A stretch of 7,691 nt of DNA, from positions 1 to 7,691 of the forward strand of contig JAKALH010000121.1 of assembly GCA_021813225.1 (NCBI GenBank), given 5' to 3'. Shown here piece after piece: positions 6,961-7,691 of this stretch. A program made the translations under genes and the position numbers. Below the pieces are notes generated by a model. That model was not told where the DNA came from. It saw nothing but the letters and a program-made list of their open reading frames with translations, and ran no database searches. This DNA comes from Chloroflexota bacterium (lineage in GTDB: Bacteria; Chloroflexota; Anaerolineae; J036; Brachytrichaceae). Within the stretch, counting starts at the first letter, position 1; every line of letters starts with the position of its first letter.

Positions 6961-7401
6961 ATGATGCGATTTTACCTGAATGAATCTGCACGCTTGAACG
7001 GGGTGACGCCGCTGCGCAAGCCGGACGAAGGCGACGCCGGATATGACATTCGCAGCAATGAGGCGGTAGAACTGCATCCCGGCGAACAGGTGTTGCTGTC
7101 TACGGGATTGCACGTCGAGATACCGCCCGGAATGGTGGGCATACTGAAAGACCGCAGTTCCTGTGCGCGGGCAGGTCTGCGTGTTTCCGGCGGTATTATC
7201 GACTCGTCATATCGCGGTGAAATCAAAATCGTTTTGGAAAATCGCGGTCTAGCGCCGTACCAGATACACATCAACGACCGCATTGTCCAGATGATTGTCA
7301 TTCCGTGCTACACAGCGGATGCCGTGCAGGCCGACTCGCTCGATGCGTTGAGCATGACGGCACGCGGCGGGTCCGGTTTTGGGTCGACCGGACAACAATG
7401 A
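6961..7401 (+). CDS. dut: Deoxyuridine 5'-triphosphate nucleotidohydrolase (dUTPase)
   Basis: This trimeric-type dUTPase of 146 residues hydrolyses dUTP to dUMP and pyrophosphate, keeping uracil out of DNA and feeding dTMP synthesis. All five family motifs are visible: motif 1 DAGYDI (25-30); motif 2 DRSSCARAG (64-72); motif 3 GGIIDSSYRGEI (77-88) with catalytic-water Asp D81; motif 4 RIVQMIVIP (107-115); motif 5 RGGSGFGSTG (135-144), the flexible C-terminal arm with F140 that stacks on uracil. Motif 2 reads Asp-Arg-Ser-Ser rather than the common Pro-Arg-Ser-Gly. The related dCTP deaminase also has an Arg-Ser-Ser element, but the presence of motif 5 and the short length favour dUTPase. Starts at 6961 and 6964 are both possible; the latter has better ribosome-site spacing. 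It is the last gene of the xseB-DUF554-topA-dut run, and a convergent gene follows. Confidence 0.93.
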   Translation: MMRFYLNESARLNGVTPLRKPDEGDAGYDIRSNEAVELHPGEQVLLSTGLHVEIPPGMVGILKDRSSCARAGLRVSGGIIDSSYRGEIKIVLENRGLAPYQIHINDRIVQMIVIPCYTADAVQADSLDALSMTARGGSGFGSTGQQ

Positions 7402-7481
7402 GCTATAGCCCCGCAAAATTAGCCGCCAGAAATTCCTGCACCTTTCGCAGCGGTTGAAACTGCGCAACGCGGTGCTGCCCC

Positions 7482-7499
7482 AGCCTGCTTCAGCGGGCT
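7482..7499. terminator. Hairpin downstream of dut, possible terminator
   Basis: AGCCTGC (7482-7488) pairs with GCGGGCT (7493-7499), including one G-U pair, around the tetraloop TTCA. It lies 80 bases after the dut stop. Only two T residues follow, so it is at best a weak intrinsic terminator of the operon. Confidence 0.35.
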
Positions 7500-7509
7500 T
7501 GGCATCGGT

Positions 7510-7535
7510 TGCCCGCGACTTGGAGTCGCCGGGCA
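7510..7535. repeat. Strong palindrome between convergent genes (terminator or dispersed palindromic repeat)
   Basis: TGCCCG plus CGACT (7510-7520) pairs with AGTCG (7524-7528) and CGGGCA (7530-7535), with one bulged C at 7529 and a TGG loop, giving 11 pairs. The inner arm AGTCGCCG (7524-7531) is also the exact reverse complement of CGGCGACT (7553-7560), so a second, mutually exclusive stem can form. No long T-run follows. It may act as a bidirectional terminator, or be a copy of a REP-like genome-wide repeat. Confidence 0.45.
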
Positions 7536-7563
7536 CGTGTGTCAAAAACTCACGGCGACTGAC

Positions 7564-7691
7564 TCAGAGCTTTGTCGGCAATATCGTGTCCGGCAGTGAA
7601 GTTTCGCCCATCAGGTAGCGATCGACACGGTGCGCCAGGCGGCGGCCAGCCGCAATGGCGCCGACAACCAGCCACGCCCCCGTGTTGACGT
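7564..7691 (-). CDS. C-terminal fragment of FAD/NAD(P)-dependent oxidoreductase (glutamate synthase small subunit-like)
   Basis: Only the last 41 residues are in the window; the gene continues past base 7691. They read GAWLVVGAIAAGRRLAHRVDRYLMG followed by a short tail ending LPTKL and a TGA stop (7566-7564 read on the minus strand). The pattern V-x-A-I-A-A-G-R-x-x-A-x-x-x-D-R-Y-L is the usual C-terminal helix of pyridine nucleotide-disulfide oxidoreductase-like flavoproteins, such as the glutamate synthase beta subunit and its homologues, where the Gly-rich turn contacts FAD. The exact enzyme cannot be decided from this piece. It is convergent with dut. Confidence 0.7.
   Translation of the reverse strand, partial: VNTGAWLVVGAIAAGRRLAHRVDRYLMGETSLPDTILPTKL

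Noticed and set aside
7398..7457. A 19-codon frame whose ATG overlaps the dut stop (ATGA)
   Set aside because: The overlap looks like translational coupling, but the peptide is very short, has no recognisable feature, and is probably chance.
1..7691. CRISPR array, insertion sequence, integron or prophage
   Set aside because: No regularly spaced direct repeats, transposase or integrase reading frames, or attachment-site pairs were seen; coding space is filled by ordinary chromosomal genes.

Overview
The window is bacterial chromosomal DNA, moderately GC-rich and densely coded, with short intergenic gaps. It shows no phage, transposon, CRISPR, tRNA or rRNA signature. The organism cannot be fixed from the sequence alone. 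A Chloroflexota-like lineage is my weak guess, from the general look of the proteins (an MFS-HEAT fusion, a short one-finger TopA) and nothing decisive.

Layout, left to right. (1) 2-316, + strand: the C-terminal end of an enolase-superfamily (mandelate racemase / muconate lactonizing type) enzyme. It is interrupted by an in-frame TAG at 110-112, and family-like sequence continues after the stop. (2) 295-1215, +: a kinase of the APH(6)/hydroxyurea-resistance family (streptomycin 6-phosphotransferase-like), overlapping the end of the previous reading frame by 22 bp. (3) 1216-1286: a convergent gap with a perfect 7-bp hairpin. (4) 1287-3515, - strand: a 742-residue protein joining a 12-helix major facilitator transporter to a cytoplasmic HEAT-repeat tail. 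(5) 3516-3814: a divergent intergenic region rich in inverted repeats. (6) 3815-7401, +: a compact run of four genes, xseB, a DUF554 membrane protein, topA and dut, with gaps of 3, 26 and 30 bp; probably one operon. (7) 7402-7563: a gap between convergent genes with overlapping palindromes. (8) 7564-7691, -: the last 41 residues of an FAD/NAD(P)-dependent oxidoreductase cut by the window edge.

The xseB-DUF554-topA-dut cluster groups exonuclease VII, DNA topoisomerase I and dUTPase, which all serve DNA maintenance, with a conserved membrane protein of unknown function. The left half (sugar-acid-type dehydratase/racemase remnant, small-molecule kinase, transporter) looks like ordinary accessory metabolism or transport. 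I found no convincing new defence or mobile system. The points most worth a second look are the amber codon in the enolase-superfamily frame, the MFS-HEAT fusion, and the structured intergenic region at 3591-3736.
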